Positions 25,276-34,885 are shown, numbered from the stretch's first letter. The stretch: 64,000 bases of DNA from an uncultured Lachnospiraceae bacterium (GCA_910586405.1 CAJUII010000004.1:17239-81238), one strand, 5' to 3'. Notes: generated from the sequence alone by a model not told the origin. Program-made: numbers and translations.

Positions 25276-28200
25276 TCATGTCGCGGCACAGACCTGCTGC
25301 GCGTCATACAGCATCGTAAAATCTGTCAATACTTTATTGGTATAAGACATCATCAGCTCTGCCTCTTTTTCTATAAGACCATACTTTTTGTATTTCAACA
25401 CGAAATTCGGCGTCCCTTTGGCGGAAAATTCCAGCACGCCCTGATACTTTGCCATCAGCTTTGGCAGACGCTCGACATGCACTGGCGCATAGGGTTCCAT
25501 AAAAAATGTGATTTGTCCCATCTTTCCTTTGATCTCTGTCACATAACGGCGGTGCGCCATGACGCGGATCAATGAAATCTGTATCAGATTCTCGACAGAT
25601 TTCGGCACCGTGCCAAAACGGTCCTTGAGCTCCTTTCTCATATCGTCGCATTCCGCCTCATTCTCAAGGCTTGCGATGCGCTTGTAGATCTCAAGCTTCT
25701 GAACCTCATTGACAATATACTCTGGCGGAATAAACGCATCGACGTCCATATCGACATACGTATCAAAATCCTCCTCCGCCTTCTTCATGCCCTTGAGGGT
25801 CTTGACCGCCTCGTTGAGCATCTTGCAGTACAGGTCATAGCCGACTGCCTCCATATGTCCGTGCTGCCGCTCGCCTAACAGATTGCCCGCGCCTCTGATC
25901 TCAAGGTCCTTCATGGCAATCTTAAACCCGCTGCCCAAGTCTGTAAACTCCCGGATTGCCTGTAGCCGTTTCTCCGCGATCTCCTTTAGCATTTTATCTT
26001 TTTTGTACATTAAGAAAGCGTATGAAGTGCGGTTTGAGCGTCCCACACGCCCCCTGAGCTGATAGAGCTGTGACAGCCCCATCGCATCGGAATCATGGAT
26101 AATCATGGTGTTGACATTGGAGATATCCAGCCCAGTCTCGATGATTGTCGTCGCCACCAGCACATCAATCTCCGCGTTGATAAACTGAAACATGATCTTC
26201 TCCAGCTCATGCTCCTTCATCTGACCATGGGCAAACGCCACATTCGCCTCCGGCACAAGGCGTGCAACCTGGCTGGTGATCTCCTCAATATTGTTGACAC
26301 GGTTGTATACATAGTACACCTGCCCCTGTCTGGACAGCTCGCGCACAATCGCCTCACGCACCATCTCCTCATTGTACTCCATGACATATGTCTGTATCGG
26401 CTGGCGCTCGCCGGGCGCTTCTTCCAACACGCTCATATCACGGATTCCCACAAGACTCATGTGCAGTGTCCTTGGGATTGGCGTCGCAGTCAGCGTCAGC
26501 ACGTCCACATCGTCCTTGATCTGCTTGATCTTCTCCTTGTGGCGCACGCCAAAACGCTGCTCCTCGTCAATCACAAGAAGGCCCAGATCCTTGTAGACGA
26601 CATCTGCCGACAACAGCCTGTGCGTGCCGATCACGATGTCCACAAGCCCCTTTTTTAATCCCTCTATTGTTTTCTTGATCTCCCCCGCTGTCCGAAAGCG
26701 CGACATCATTTCGACGCGCACCGGAAAATCCTTCATGCGCTGCAGGAAAGTATTGTAATGCTGCTGTGCGAGAATTGTCGTCGGCACAAGGTATGCGACC
26801 TGCTTGCCGTCCTGCACCGCCTTGAACGCCGCGCGTATGGCGATCTCCGTCTTGCCGTAGCCCACATCGCCGCAAATCAGACGGTCCATGATGCGCGGGC
26901 TCTCCATATCACTCTTCGTTGCCTCGATGGCCAGCAGCTGATCCCCTGTCTCCTCAAAAGGAAACATCTCCTCAAACTCCTGTTGCCAGACCGTATCCTT
27001 GCTAAAGAGGAAGCCCTCTTTTTGCTGGCGGATCGCATAGAGCTCCACCAAATCCTTTGCGATCTCATTGACAGCCGCCTTCACGCGCGATTTGGTCTTT
27101 GTCCACTCCTGCGTGCCAAGTTTGTTCAGCTTAGGCTTTTTTGCCGCGTCGGACGAGGCATATTTCTGAATCACATCAAGTCCCGTCGCAAGGACATAGA
27201 GATTGCCGCCGTCGCGGTACTCAATCTTGATATAATCCTTCACCACCTTGTCTACTGCGACCTTCTCAATCCCCTTGTAGACGCCCAGACCATGACTTTC
27301 ATGCACAACATAGTCCCCGACCTTGAGATCTGAAAAATTCTGGATTTTCTGCCCTTCGTAAGTCTTTTTCTTCTTTTTGCGCTGCTGCCTGCCAAAGATG
27401 TCCGTCTCTGAGATCACCACAAATTTCAACAGCGGATACTCAAACCCTTTGAGCACGGAACCGTGATAAGTCATAATCTCCCCCGGCTGCAACACCCTGT
27501 CCGAATCCTCCGAGTAAAACGCCGTCAAGCCCTCATCCATCAAGTCAGAGGCAAGACGCTTCGCCCGCGTCGCGGAAGCTGACAGCAGCAGCACTCTATA
27601 TCCCTGTTTTTTATAATGGTTCAAATCCTTCACAAGTTCTGCAAAGCTATTATTATAGGAAGAAATATTTCTCGCACTGACTGCCGAGCGCTGTGGGAAT
27701 TTGATGCCAAAGCTCTTGAACTCCATCGTTGACAGCGCGAGAATGCGCTCACTCTCCAGCTTCGCCAGAATCTCCTGCACAGAAAACAGCACCGCCATCT
27801 GCTTTGGCAGAATATACCCCTTCTCTGCACGGTTTGTCATGCTCTCCCGAAATTCCAGCTCCACAGCCCTCGCGTGCTCCTCGATGCGCAGCGGTTCATC
27901 AAGATAGACACAGCAGCGCCGGTTGCGGAACAAATCCGTAAACGACATTGTATCCTCATAAAAATAATTGATATAGCTGTCAAGATTCACTAAATTCTGA
28001 AACTGTGTCACCTGTTCTCTCAAATCCGAAACTGCCGTCTCAAGCCGGTATGCCTCCTCTGGCTTGGTCTGTTCGCGAAACTGTTTCGCCCGCGCCTTGC
28101 AGTCCTGCTCAATCCTGCGAAATCCCTCGTCAATCACAGGCTGCGGCAGAATCAGCTCCGCCGCCGGATAAATACACACTTGTGTCACATTTTCCTCGAT

Positions 28201-28833
28201 GGAGCGCTGGCTGAGCACATCAAAGGTGCGCATTGACTCCACCGCATCTCCCCACAGCTCAATGCGGACAGGATTCTCCGCCGTCAGATCAAAAATATCG
28301 ACAATGCCCCCGCGAATGGAAAACTGCCCCGGCGCCTCGACCTGATAACTTTTCTCATATCCCATCGCCACAAGTTTGCGCGCGAGCGCCCGCTCTTCTA
28401 TCACGCTGTCTTTGTCAATACAGATCACATTGTCCTCAATCACGGACAGCGGCAGCTGGTGTGCCATCAGCGCGGCAAAGGTCGTGACGATCGTGACTGG
28501 CTTCCCTTCCAAAATCCTGCGCTGCACGCCGATGCGTTCCTTTGACAACTGATTGCCATGTACGTCCGCCTGATAGAAAATCAAATCCTTTGCCGGATAA
28601 AAATACGACTCACGGCAGTACAGGCGGCAGTCCTCGAGAAGCTCACGCGCCTTGATGTCGCTGTAGGTCACGATCAGTTTCACCTCATAGTCCTTGTCCG
28701 TGCCAAATATCATATGAAGCTTCTGCGAATCCACACAGCCGCTGACGCTCGCCTTGCCGCCGCTTTGCATTAGTGCCCTTGTAATCTCCTCGTACTCGCC
28801 AAGCTCTCTAAGCGGTGCCAATAATGTGTTCAT
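25276..28833 (-). CDS. mfd: Transcription-repair coupling factor Mfd
   Basis: 1185-aa SF2 translocase that removes RNA polymerase stalled at DNA damage and recruits UvrA. A UvrB-like N-terminal module, an RNA-polymerase-interacting domain (VGDYVVHESHGLGVYKGIEK), motor motifs Walker A GDVGYGKTE and DEEQRFGVRHKEK, the TRG-like RGRVGRSNRTSYAF, and a C-terminal TRCF domain. Length is standard. AAAAGGTG precedes ATG 28833, only 2 bp after the pth stop, so pth and mfd are one operon, a common Firmicutes arrangement. Confidence 0.98.
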   Translation of the reverse strand: MNTLLAPLRELGEYEEITRALMQSGGKASVSGCVDSQKLHMIFGTDKDYEVKLIVTYSDIKARELLEDCRLYCRESYFYPAKDLIFYQADVHGNQLSKERIGVQRRILEGKPVTIVTTFAALMAHQLPLSVIEDNVICIDKDSVIEERALARKLVAMGYEKSYQVEAPGQFSIRGGIVDIFDLTAENPVRIELWGDAVESMRTFDVLSQRSIEENVTQVCIYPAAELILPQPVIDEGFRRIEQDCKARAKQFREQTKPEEAYRLETAVSDLREQVTQFQNLVNLDSYINYFYEDTMSFTDLFRNRRCCVYLDEPLRIEEHARAVELEFRESMTNRAEKGYILPKQMAVLFSVQEILAKLESERILALSTMEFKSFGIKFPQRSAVSARNISSYNNSFAELVKDLNHYKKQGYRVLLLSASATRAKRLASDLMDEGLTAFYSEDSDRVLQPGEIMTYHGSVLKGFEYPLLKFVVISETDIFGRQQRKKKKKTYEGQKIQNFSDLKVGDYVVHESHGLGVYKGIEKVAVDKVVKDYIKIEYRDGGNLYVLATGLDVIQKYASSDAAKKPKLNKLGTQEWTKTKSRVKAAVNEIAKDLVELYAIRQQKEGFLFSKDTVWQQEFEEMFPFEETGDQLLAIEATKSDMESPRIMDRLICGDVGYGKTEIAIRAAFKAVQDGKQVAYLVPTTILAQQHYNTFLQRMKDFPVRVEMMSRFRTAGEIKKTIEGLKKGLVDIVIGTHRLLSADVVYKDLGLLVIDEEQRFGVRHKEKIKQIKDDVDVLTLTATPIPRTLHMSLVGIRDMSVLEEAPGERQPIQTYVMEYNEEMVREAIVRELSRQGQVYYVYNRVNNIEEITSQVARLVPEANVAFAHGQMKEHELEKIMFQFINAEIDVLVATTIIETGLDISNVNTMIIHDSDAMGLSQLYQLRGRVGRSNRTSYAFLMYKKDKMLKEIAEKRLQAIREFTDLGSGFKIAMKDLEIRGAGNLLGERQHGHMEAVGYDLYCKMLNEAVKTLKGMKKAEEDFDTYVDMDVDAFIPPEYIVNEVQKLEIYKRIASLENEAECDDMRKELKDRFGTVPKSVENLIQISLIRVMAHRRYVTEIKGKMGQITFFMEPYAPVHVERLPKLMAKYQGVLEFSAKGTPNFVLKYKKYGLIEKEAELMMSYTNKVLTDFTMLYDAQQVCAAT

Positions 28834-28835
28834 AT

Positions 28836-29420
28836 TTATTCACCTTTTGACTTTTTATTATATTGATTCATTGCCGCGTCCACCTTGTCCTCCAGCATCA
28901 GGCTGACCGCACCGTCCACGTTCTCAAGGCTCTCCTTCATCACATCCAGCTCTTCCTTGCTGAAATGTCCCAGCACATAATCCACCAAATCATATCCTTT
29001 GGGCTTCTCCCCCACGCCAATCTTGATGCGCAGAAACGTGTCGCTTTTGAGATTGGCGATAATATTTTTGATGCCGTTGTGCCCGCCTGCACTGCCCTTC
29101 TTGCGGATACGCAATTGTCCCACGTCGAGACTGATATCGTCATATATGACGATCAGCTCGCTTTCAGCGTCCGCCTTATAATAATCCACCACCGCGCGAA
29201 TCGCCTCGCCGCTTAGATTCATATACGTGAGCGGCTTCACCAGCACCACCTTCGTGCCGCCGATCACACCCTTTCCAATCAGCGCCTTGTGCTTGCAGTC
29301 CATCACACTGATATGATATTTGTCCGCGAGCGCGTCAATCGCCATAAAACCGATATTGTGGCGTGTATTTTCATATTCCTTTGTCGGGTTTCCAAGCCCT
29401 GCTATGATCACCATCTTCAT
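28836..29420 (-). CDS. pth: Peptidyl-tRNA hydrolase Pth (possible N-terminal extension)
   Basis: Releases tRNA from peptidyl-tRNA drop-off products. From ATG 29420 it is 194 aa, the usual family length, starting MKMVIIAGLGNPTKEYENTR with catalytic His in NTRHNIGF; LTYMNLSGEA, IYDDISLDVG and GGHNGIKNI are intact. The frame stays open upstream to a TTG at 29567 and an ATG at 29561; the extra 47-49 codons are GC-rich and code for a basic/Ala-rich segment. The upper part overlaps the DUF6472 gene, whose conserved GDEY codons create the apparent GGAG site there. The short form is therefore given, with doubt. Confidence 0.93.
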   Translation of the reverse strand: MKMVIIAGLGNPTKEYENTRHNIGFMAIDALADKYHISVMDCKHKALIGKGVIGGTKVVLVKPLTYMNLSGEAIRAVVDYYKADAESELIVIYDDISLDVGQLRIRKKGSAGGHNGIKNIIANLKSDTFLRIKIGVGEKPKGYDLVDYVLGHFSKEELDVMKESLENVDGAVSLMLEDKVDAAMNQYNKKSKGE

Positions 29421-29535
29421 TCCCCGTTCCTGTATGTCTGACTCCTGCTTCGTCTTTGTCTCTGCTGCTGTTTGTGCCTGCGCGGCCGCCCTCTCTGGCA
29501 CCTCGGCTCTCTTGTCCCGCAGTCTGCCAAATATT

Positions 29536-29715
29536 TTAAATCTGTTTCCGAACCACTGCATACTCATCTCCGTTTCTATAAAGAGGGCAAGCTCTGTACT
29601 GCCGCTCCATCAAGCGCACCGCATCGTCCTCGTCCAGATCTGCCTCGCAATAATAACATTCGTCGTCCTCGTCATATACATTATATGCACAAGTGTCGCA
29701 ATTTGAACTTCCCAT
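29536..29715 (-). CDS. DUF6472-type small cysteine-rich protein
   Basis: 59 aa. Pattern: CDTCAYNVYDEDDECYYCE, then DLDEDDAVRLMERQYRACP and a C-terminal NGDEYAVVRKQI. The four early/late cysteines suggest a small zinc-binding protein. I recall near-identical layouts (C..C..Y..D, CP.Y..GDEY..VRKQ) in Lachnospiraceae small proteins called DUF6472. GGAAG precedes the ATG. It is followed by, or overlaps, the pth frame and is likely first in the pth-mfd operon. Confidence 0.8.
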   Translation of the reverse strand: MGSSNCDTCAYNVYDEDDECYYCEADLDEDDAVRLMERQYRACPLYRNGDEYAVVRKQI

Positions 29716-29757
29716 TTTCTTCCAATCCCCGCTTTTTCGATAGATTCCTTACCACAT

Positions 29758-29798
29758 GAAAAAGTGGAGAAAATCTGTTTTAAAATATTTTCTCCACT
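29758..29798 (-). terminator. Terminator after the small membrane protein gene
   Basis: 12-bp stem AGTGGAGAAAAT (29763-29774) with ATTTTCTCCACT (29787-29798), followed on the minus strand by TTTTTC. It separates the 93-aa membrane protein gene from the DUF6472-pth-mfd unit. Confidence 0.85.
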
Positions 29799-29817
29799 CT
29801 CACCCTGCTTCAAACGC

Positions 29818-30099
29818 TTACCACCCTCTCTTCTCCGCTGCCCGTTTTGCCTCCTGCAAATACGCGACATACTTGTCCGCCTCCTCCACGGCCTTTTTTC
29901 CTTCATCGGAATTGAGGTAAATGACATGATCGTCAATCGCAGCCGTGTACATGCTGACTTTCTTTCCATCCAGCTTAAAATTCCCCAAACAAACACTCAC
30001 AATCCCTGCCGCCAAAAACGGCAGCAGGAGCGCTGCGCCCACCAATGGCATAAACAGTTTGCCATACTTCTTAAATTTTTCCGTCTCCTGATACATCAA
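29818..30099 (-). CDS. Small membrane protein, unknown function
   Basis: 93 aa. Charged cytosolic N-terminus (ETEKFKKYGK), one long hydrophobic segment (about residues 17-38), a lysine-rich extracytoplasmic part with ALIDD-like acidic patch and a C-terminal amphipathic helix (EEADKYVAYLQEAKRAAEKRGW). It sits alone between the spoVG terminator and its own terminator. No family recognised. Confidence 0.65.
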   Translation of the reverse strand: MMYQETEKFKKYGKLFMPLVGAALLLPFLAAGIVSVCLGNFKLDGKKVSMYTAAIDDHVIYLNSDEGKKAVEEADKYVAYLQEAKRAAEKRGW

Positions 30100-30176
30100 C
30101 TGACTCCTTTGTATTCTTAGATTCTATATCAGCATACCATACATACGGTCTCTTTTCAACCCGAACATGAAAAGAG

Positions 30177-30208
30177 AGAAGCTGACGGGTGCCCGTGTGC
30201 ATAAAAAG
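30177..30208. repeat. Palindromic repeat element, copy 2 (one arm)
   Basis: AGAAGCTGACGGGTGCCC, the inverse of the left arm of copy 1, runs directly into GCCCGTGTGCATAAAAAG. Shares 22 consecutive bases (30187-30208) with 20831-20852. Read on the minus strand, the 17-mer follows the U-tract of the spoVG terminator. Confidence 0.8.
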
Positions 30209-30231
30209 CCACCCGCTATGAACGGATGGCT
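30202..30231 (-). terminator. spoVG terminator
   Basis: Minus-strand stem AGCCATCCG with CGGGTGGCT (30223-30231 with 30207-30215, one G-U pair), 7-base loop, followed by TTTTTATG. Confidence 0.85.
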
Positions 30232-30258
30232 CTCTTACCCACATTTTATTTCAATATT

Positions 30259-30540
30259 CTAAGAAACGGTCTCTTCGTCTGGCTCTAAGAGCGCCTTCTC
30301 ATAACTTTCAAGAATTGTCTTTTGGATCGTATCCCTTGTGTTGGAATTGATTGGATGTGCAATGTCCCTATACTCTCCGTCTGCGGATTTCTTGCTTGGC
30401 ATCGCGATGAAAAGCCCCTTCTCACCCTCGATGACCTTGATGTCATGAACTACAAATTCATCATCAAGCGTAATAGAAACTACTGCTTTCATTTTTCCCT
30501 CTTTTGTGATTTTGCGAACGCGAACATCTGTTATTCTCAT
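30259..30540 (-). CDS. spoVG: SpoVG, RNA/DNA-binding sporulation and cell-division regulator
   Basis: 93 aa, typical length. N-terminal [11 protein letters not shown], core [20 protein letters not shown] and [16 protein letters not shown] characterise SpoVG. It binds nucleic acid and affects asymmetric septation, capsule and virulence genes in Firmicutes. The start is ATG 30540 behind GGGGG; an in-frame codon at 30561 would add seven residues containing that site. A single gene between the glgD 3' end and its own terminator; it is transcribed in the same direction as glgD and could receive read-through. Confidence 0.96.
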   Translation of the reverse strand: MRITDVRVRKITKEGKMKAVVSITLDDEFVVHDIKVIEGEKGLFIAMPSKKSADGEYRDIAHPINSNTRDTIQKTILESYEKALLEPDEETVS

Positions 30541-30578
30541 TCTTTTGTCCCCCTTTTGCAAGTCATTGATTCAAATTT

Positions 30579-31697
30579 TTACAGAACATACCTCTCATTC
30601 TTCTCTACCACAACCTTGATGCCAGTCTCCCCGACATGGTGTGAGTTTGCGCGAATGGTATCACGGCTTTCTACAATACAGTTTTCAATGTGGGTATTAT
30701 CGCCAAGATACACATCATTTAAAATGATGGAGTTTTTAATAGTACAATTGTTGCCGACGAACACCTCTTTAAACAAGATGGAATTTTCCACTGTCCCGTT
30801 GATGATACAACCGCTCGATACCAGACTGTTTCTGACATGAGCCCCCGGGTTATACTTCGCTGGCGGCAGGTCATCGACCTTGGAATATACATCGGGATAC
30901 TGTTTGAAGAAATAATCGCGGATCTCTTTCTTGAGGAAATCCATATTGGTACCGTAGTAATCCTCAACTGTCGCGATGTTTCTCCAGTAAGATTCAATCT
31001 TGTATCCGTATATCCGCTTCACATCTTTATAGCGTATCAGGATATCCTGCACGAGATCGTGCCTTCCCTCCTCAGCGCTCTTCTCAATCAGTTCGATGAG
31101 CTGTCTGCGGCGGATCACATAAATCCCGCACGATACGGTCTTAGACCGTGCCACCATCGGCTTCTCCTCGAACTCCTCAATACGGCCGTCGTCGTTCATC
31201 CTGACAACGCCGTACCTGTCCACATCTGCGTCCTCCGGCATCTCCTTTACGACCACCGTAACGTCCGCCTTCTTTGCAATGTGATACTCTAACACTTTAT
31301 TGTAATCCATCTTGTAGACACAATCGCCTGTCGCGATCACTACATATGGCTCGTGACTTCTTTTTAAAAATAGGAGATTCTGGTAAATACTGTCCGCTGT
31401 CCCCTGATACCAGTTGCTGTTCTCCGGTGTGACTGTCGGTGTAAATGTGTATAAACCTCCCTGTTTGCGTCCAAAATCCCACCACTTTGAGGAGCTTAAA
31501 TGCTCATGAAGGCTTCTTGAATTATACTGCGTGATCACCGCAACCTTCTGGATGTGTGAGTTGGACATATTACTCAATACAAAATCTATACTCCGATAAC
31601 TGCCTGCGATCGGCATGGCTGAGATCGCCCTCTTGTGGGAGAGCGCTCCCATCTTTCTGCTGTTTCCACCTGCTAATACAATACCTAATGCTCTCAT
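30579..31697 (-). CDS. glgD: GlgD, regulatory/non-catalytic ADP-glucose pyrophosphorylase subunit
   Basis: 372 aa. Nucleotidyltransferase fold starting MRALGIVLAGGNSRKM, followed by a C-terminal left-handed beta-helix (GCIINGTVENSILFKEVFVG). Compared with GlgC it keeps VLAGG but has changes in the catalytic loop and is shorter, as is normal for GlgD partner subunits in Firmicutes. It pairs with GlgC to make ADP-glucose for glycogen. The ATG at 31697 is 1 bp after the glgC stop with GGTGGGTGAG upstream; a GTG at 31706 is the alternative. Second gene of a glgC-glgD operon. Confidence 0.95.
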   Translation of the reverse strand: MRALGIVLAGGNSRKMGALSHKRAISAMPIAGSYRSIDFVLSNMSNSHIQKVAVITQYNSRSLHEHLSSSKWWDFGRKQGGLYTFTPTVTPENSNWYQGTADSIYQNLLFLKRSHEPYVVIATGDCVYKMDYNKVLEYHIAKKADVTVVVKEMPEDADVDRYGVVRMNDDGRIEEFEEKPMVARSKTVSCGIYVIRRRQLIELIEKSAEEGRHDLVQDILIRYKDVKRIYGYKIESYWRNIATVEDYYGTNMDFLKKEIRDYFFKQYPDVYSKVDDLPPAKYNPGAHVRNSLVSSGCIINGTVENSILFKEVFVGNNCTIKNSIILNDVYLGDNTHIENCIVESRDTIRANSHHVGETGIKVVVEKNERYVL

Positions 31698-31698
31698 A

Positions 31699-32967
31699 TC
31701 ACTCACCCACCTTTATCAATGTCTTGCCGCTGTCCAAAACGCTGTTTGGGTAATCAGACGCCACTGTCTCACCCATCACGACAGCATTCTTACCGATCTT
31801 AACATTGGCGGGAACAACTGTTTTCTCTCCAATTGTGACAAGTCCGCTATTGTAGATGTCCGGTCTGGTATCATTCTCCTTCTCAGGAAGTGTGCCAAGC
31901 TGTGTACCGCTGCCAATCTGTGCAAACTCATCTATAATTGCCTTCTCGATCGTACACTTGTCACCTATCTGTGCCTGATTCATGATAATGGAATTGCGCA
32001 CGATAGTCCCTTCTCCGATCGTGACACCGCAGCCGATCACCGAATTGAAAACTTGTCCATAAATCTCAGCGCCTTCTCCGATGATACTGCGCTCTACTAC
32101 GCTGTCCGGCGCGATATACTGGGGCGGGAGAATCTCGCTCTTGGTGTAGATTTTCCAGTATTCCTCATAGAGATTAAACTCGGGAACAATATCGATCAGC
32201 TCCATATTGGCTTCCCAATAAGAGCTCAGCGTTCCCACATCCTTCCAGTATCCGTTAAACTCGTAGGAATACATCGGGCAGCCCTTCTCATGGCAGTATG
32301 GAATGACATGTTTTCCAAAATCAAGCGCTGGCTGGTCTGCTTTGGCGATCAGTGCCTCCTTGAGCGTTCTCCAGTTAAATATGTAAATTCCCATAGAAGC
32401 GAGATTGCTTCTCGGATTTTCTGGCTTCTCTTCAAAGTCAATAATCTTCTTGTTCTCGTCTGTGATCACAATGCCAAAACGCTTCGCCTCCTCAATTGGA
32501 ACAGGCATGGAAGCGATGGTCACTTCCGAACCGCTCTCCTTGTGGAAGTCCAGCATCACTTCGTAATCCATCTTGTAAATATGATCCCCTGAGAGGATCA
32601 GCACATAGTCAGGATTATAGTTCTCCATATATTCAAGATTCTGAAAGATAGCATTGGCAGTTCCAGTATACCATTCACTCTCACTGCTCTTTTCATAGGG
32701 CGGTAATACCGTCACGCCACCGACATTGCGGTCCAAATCCCATGGAATACCGATACCGATGTGTGTGTTCAGCTTTAACGGCTGATACTGTGTAAGCACT
32801 CCGACTGTGTCGATACCGGAATTAATACAGTTGCTGAGCGGGAAATCAATGATTCGGTACTTTCCGCCGAAAGCAACAGCCGGTTTTGCCATTTTCGATG
32901 TCAGGACCCCCAGTCTCGAACCCTGTCCACCTGCTAAAAGCATGGCGATCATTTCTTTTTTAATCAT
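31699..32967 (-). CDS. glgC: Glucose-1-phosphate adenylyltransferase GlgC
   Basis: 422 aa. ADP-glucose synthesis from ATP and glucose-1-phosphate. N-terminal [15 protein letters not shown] with the catalytic GGxGxR loop, [22 protein letters not shown] sugar site, [11 protein letters not shown] metal site, and a C-terminal beta-helix regulatory domain ([18 protein letters not shown]). AGGGGTG precedes ATG 32967. It is first in the glgC-glgD operon with an extended -10 element upstream. The pair supports glycogen storage, often induced before sporulation. Confidence 0.97.
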   Translation of the reverse strand: MIKKEMIAMLLAGGQGSRLGVLTSKMAKPAVAFGGKYRIIDFPLSNCINSGIDTVGVLTQYQPLKLNTHIGIGIPWDLDRNVGGVTVLPPYEKSSESEWYTGTANAIFQNLEYMENYNPDYVLILSGDHIYKMDYEVMLDFHKESGSEVTIASMPVPIEEAKRFGIVITDENKKIIDFEEKPENPRSNLASMGIYIFNWRTLKEALIAKADQPALDFGKHVIPYCHEKGCPMYSYEFNGYWKDVGTLSSYWEANMELIDIVPEFNLYEEYWKIYTKSEILPPQYIAPDSVVERSIIGEGAEIYGQVFNSVIGCGVTIGEGTIVRNSIIMNQAQIGDKCTIEKAIIDEFAQIGSGTQLGTLPEKENDTRPDIYNSGLVTIGEKTVVPANVKIGKNAVVMGETVASDYPNSVLDSGKTLIKVGE

Positions 32968-33012
32968 GTTGTCACCCCTACTTGCTTAATAATGGGTTTC
33001 AGACCCTACTAT

Positions 33013-33018
33013 ATTATA
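33013..33018 (-). promoter_or_regulatory. Extended -10 promoter element of glgC
   Basis: Minus-strand ATGTTATAAT: a perfect TATAAT with the TG extension, 46 bp upstream of glgC. No well-placed -35 hexamer. The rest of 32968-33281, between divergent glgC and murC, is AT-rich and without genes. Confidence 0.5.
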
Positions 33019-33281
33019 ACATACATTTTCGTTAAAGGAAACAACTTTCATGGCTTTCACAAGAATATTTTTATATATTTTTCATGGTTACATAAGATAT
33101 ATCGGTGCTATTTGACAAAGCTTAATACAAAATTTGAAAAATTTCGCATATTTTGGATAATTTGCTGCTTGGCATCATATGTATATAGGAGAACACAATT
33201 TATTTTTTTACCTATGGAAAAGTTCTCTTATGAGGTGTATATTATAAAAGAAGAATCTATTTCAGGAAGGAACATAAAACA

Positions 33282-34661
33282 ATGTATCAGATAAATTTCA
33301 ATCACCCCATCCATGTACATTTCATCGGCATCGGAGGCATCAGCATGTCCGGCCTTGCACAGATTTTGCTCGATGCCGGCTTTGATATAAGCGGCTCTGA
33401 CGCCAAGAAGTCCCCGCTCACCCAGCACCTTGCCGCACTGGGCGCCAAGATCCGCTACCCACAGATGGCCAGCAACATTGAGGACAACATTGACCTTGTC
33501 GTGTACACGGCTGCCATCGCACAGGACAATCCAGAGTTCGCTGCGGCCGTGGAAAAAGATATCCCGCTCATGACGCGCGCGGACCTGTTAGGTCAGATCA
33601 TGAAAAATTACAAGACTGCCATCGCTGTCAGCGGCACACACGGCAAGACGACCACGACCTCCATGATCTCTGAAGTGCTGTTGTCGGCGGACACTGACCC
33701 GACCCTGTCCATCGGCGGCATCCTAAAGTCCATCGGCGGCAATATCCGTGTCGGCAAATCCGACTATTTCGTGACGGAGGCATGCGAGTACACCAACTCC
33801 TTCTTGAGCTTTTTCCCGAACATCAGCATAATCCTGAACATCGAGGAGGACCATATGGACTTCTTTCAGGATATTGAGGATATCCGTCGCTCTTTTCGGA
33901 AGTTTGCCGAACTCCTTCCTGATGACGGGTGTCTGATCATCAACCGCCAGATTGACCATGTTGAACAGCTCACTGAGGGGCTTCGCTGCCGCGTCATAAC
34001 GTTTGGCGCCGCAGCCGATGCCGACTACAGCTTTGCCGGCGCCCGCTATGATGCGCTCGGGCGCGCCTCCTACACCCTCATGAAAAAAGGCGAAAACTGC
34101 GGCACGGTAAACCTTGGCGTCGTCGGGGAGCACAATATCCTAAACTCTCTTTCCGTCATCGCCCTGACAGACCTTCTCGGCATAGACTATAAGACGGTGC
34201 GCGACGCCCTGTCCTCCTTTTCGGGAACGGACAGACGTTTTGAATTAAAAGGCGAAATGTGCGGCATCAAGATTCTCGACGACTATGCACACCACCCTAC
34301 CGAGATCACTGCCACGCTGAAAGCGGCTGCCAACTATCCGCACAAAAACCTGTGGTGCGTGTTCCAGCCGCACACCTACACGCGCACCAAGGCATTTCTG
34401 CACGACTTTGCAAGCGCACTCACGCTCGCGGACAAAATCGTGTTGACAGACATCTATGCCGCACGCGAGAAAAACACCATCGGCATCAGCTCGAAAGATC
34501 TGCTGCGTGAACTGCAAAAACTTGGCAAAGAATGTTATTATTTCCCGTCTTTTGACGAGATTGAAAATTTTTTATTAAAAAATTGTATCAACGGCGATTT
34601 GTTGATAACTATGGGCGCCGGGGATGTTGTAAAAATCGGTGAAAACCTGCTTGGCATGTAA
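33282..34661 (+). CDS. murC: UDP-N-acetylmuramate-L-alanine ligase MurC
   Basis: 459 aa. Adds L-Ala to UDP-MurNAc. The N-terminal Rossmann motif HFIGIGGISMSGLA, ATP loop SGTHGKTTTTSM, the Mur-ligase signature ILDDYAHHPTEI and a C-terminal ACVFQPHTYTRT-like domain with YAAREKNTIG are intact. AGGAAGGAAC precedes the ATG. It is transcribed plus, divergent from glgC. Its stop codon is directly followed by the first DnaA box of a cluster. Confidence 0.97.
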   Translation: MYQINFNHPIHVHFIGIGGISMSGLAQILLDAGFDISGSDAKKSPLTQHLAALGAKIRYPQMASNIEDNIDLVVYTAAIAQDNPEFAAAVEKDIPLMTRADLLGQIMKNYKTAIAVSGTHGKTTTTSMISEVLLSADTDPTLSIGGILKSIGGNIRVGKSDYFVTEACEYTNSFLSFFPNISIILNIEEDHMDFFQDIEDIRRSFRKFAELLPDDGCLIINRQIDHVEQLTEGLRCRVITFGAAADADYSFAGARYDALGRASYTLMKKGENCGTVNLGVVGEHNILNSLSVIALTDLLGIDYKTVRDALSSFSGTDRRFELKGEMCGIKILDDYAHHPTEITATLKAAANYPHKNLWCVFQPHTYTRTKAFLHDFASALTLADKIVLTDIYAAREKNTIGISSKDLLRELQKLGKECYYFPSFDEIENFLLKNCINGDLLITMGAGDVVKIGENLLGM

Positions 34662-34810
34662 TTATCCACAATATCCACATTTTTGTGCGCCCTCAACGTT
34701 CCAAAGGAGTGTGGATATTTTTTGATTTCATCCACATGCTGTCTTTGTTGACCGGCAAGGGATATCCCCCCTAACCCATGAGCCTATCCACATTATCCAC
34801 ACTATCCACA
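34662..34810 (+). promoter_or_regulatory. Cluster of seven DnaA-box sequences before dnaD
   Basis: Consensus TTATNCACA. Exact boxes TTATCCACA at 34662-34670 and 34793-34801; one-mismatch boxes at 34671-34679 (ATATCCACA), 34710-34718 (inverted), 34728-34736 (TCATCCACA), 34784-34792 and 34802-34810 (CTATCCACA). The first two and the last three abut with 9-bp pitch. Function in DnaA-dependent control of the downstream operon is inference. Confidence 0.75.
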
Positions 34811-34857
34811 TCTCCGAAAAATCCAGTATTTACAAGGGTTTGCGCGGGGTCGGGGGC

Positions 34858-34885
34858 TTGCTTTTTTGCATAAGTGTGCTACAAT
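34858..34885 (+). promoter_or_regulatory. Predicted sigma-A promoter of the dnaD-dnaI-prs unit
   Basis: TTGCTT, 16-base spacer, TACAAT with TG extension (TGCTACAAT). It lies 48 bp downstream of the last DnaA box and 77 bp before the dnaD ATG. Confidence 0.6.

Noticed and set aside
31615..32592. 325-codon plus-strand frame opposite glgC
   Set aside because: It is the antisense reading of a well-supported gene, with no ribosome site and no protein-like composition. The same holds for the long frames opposite mgtE, mfd, murA and mbl.
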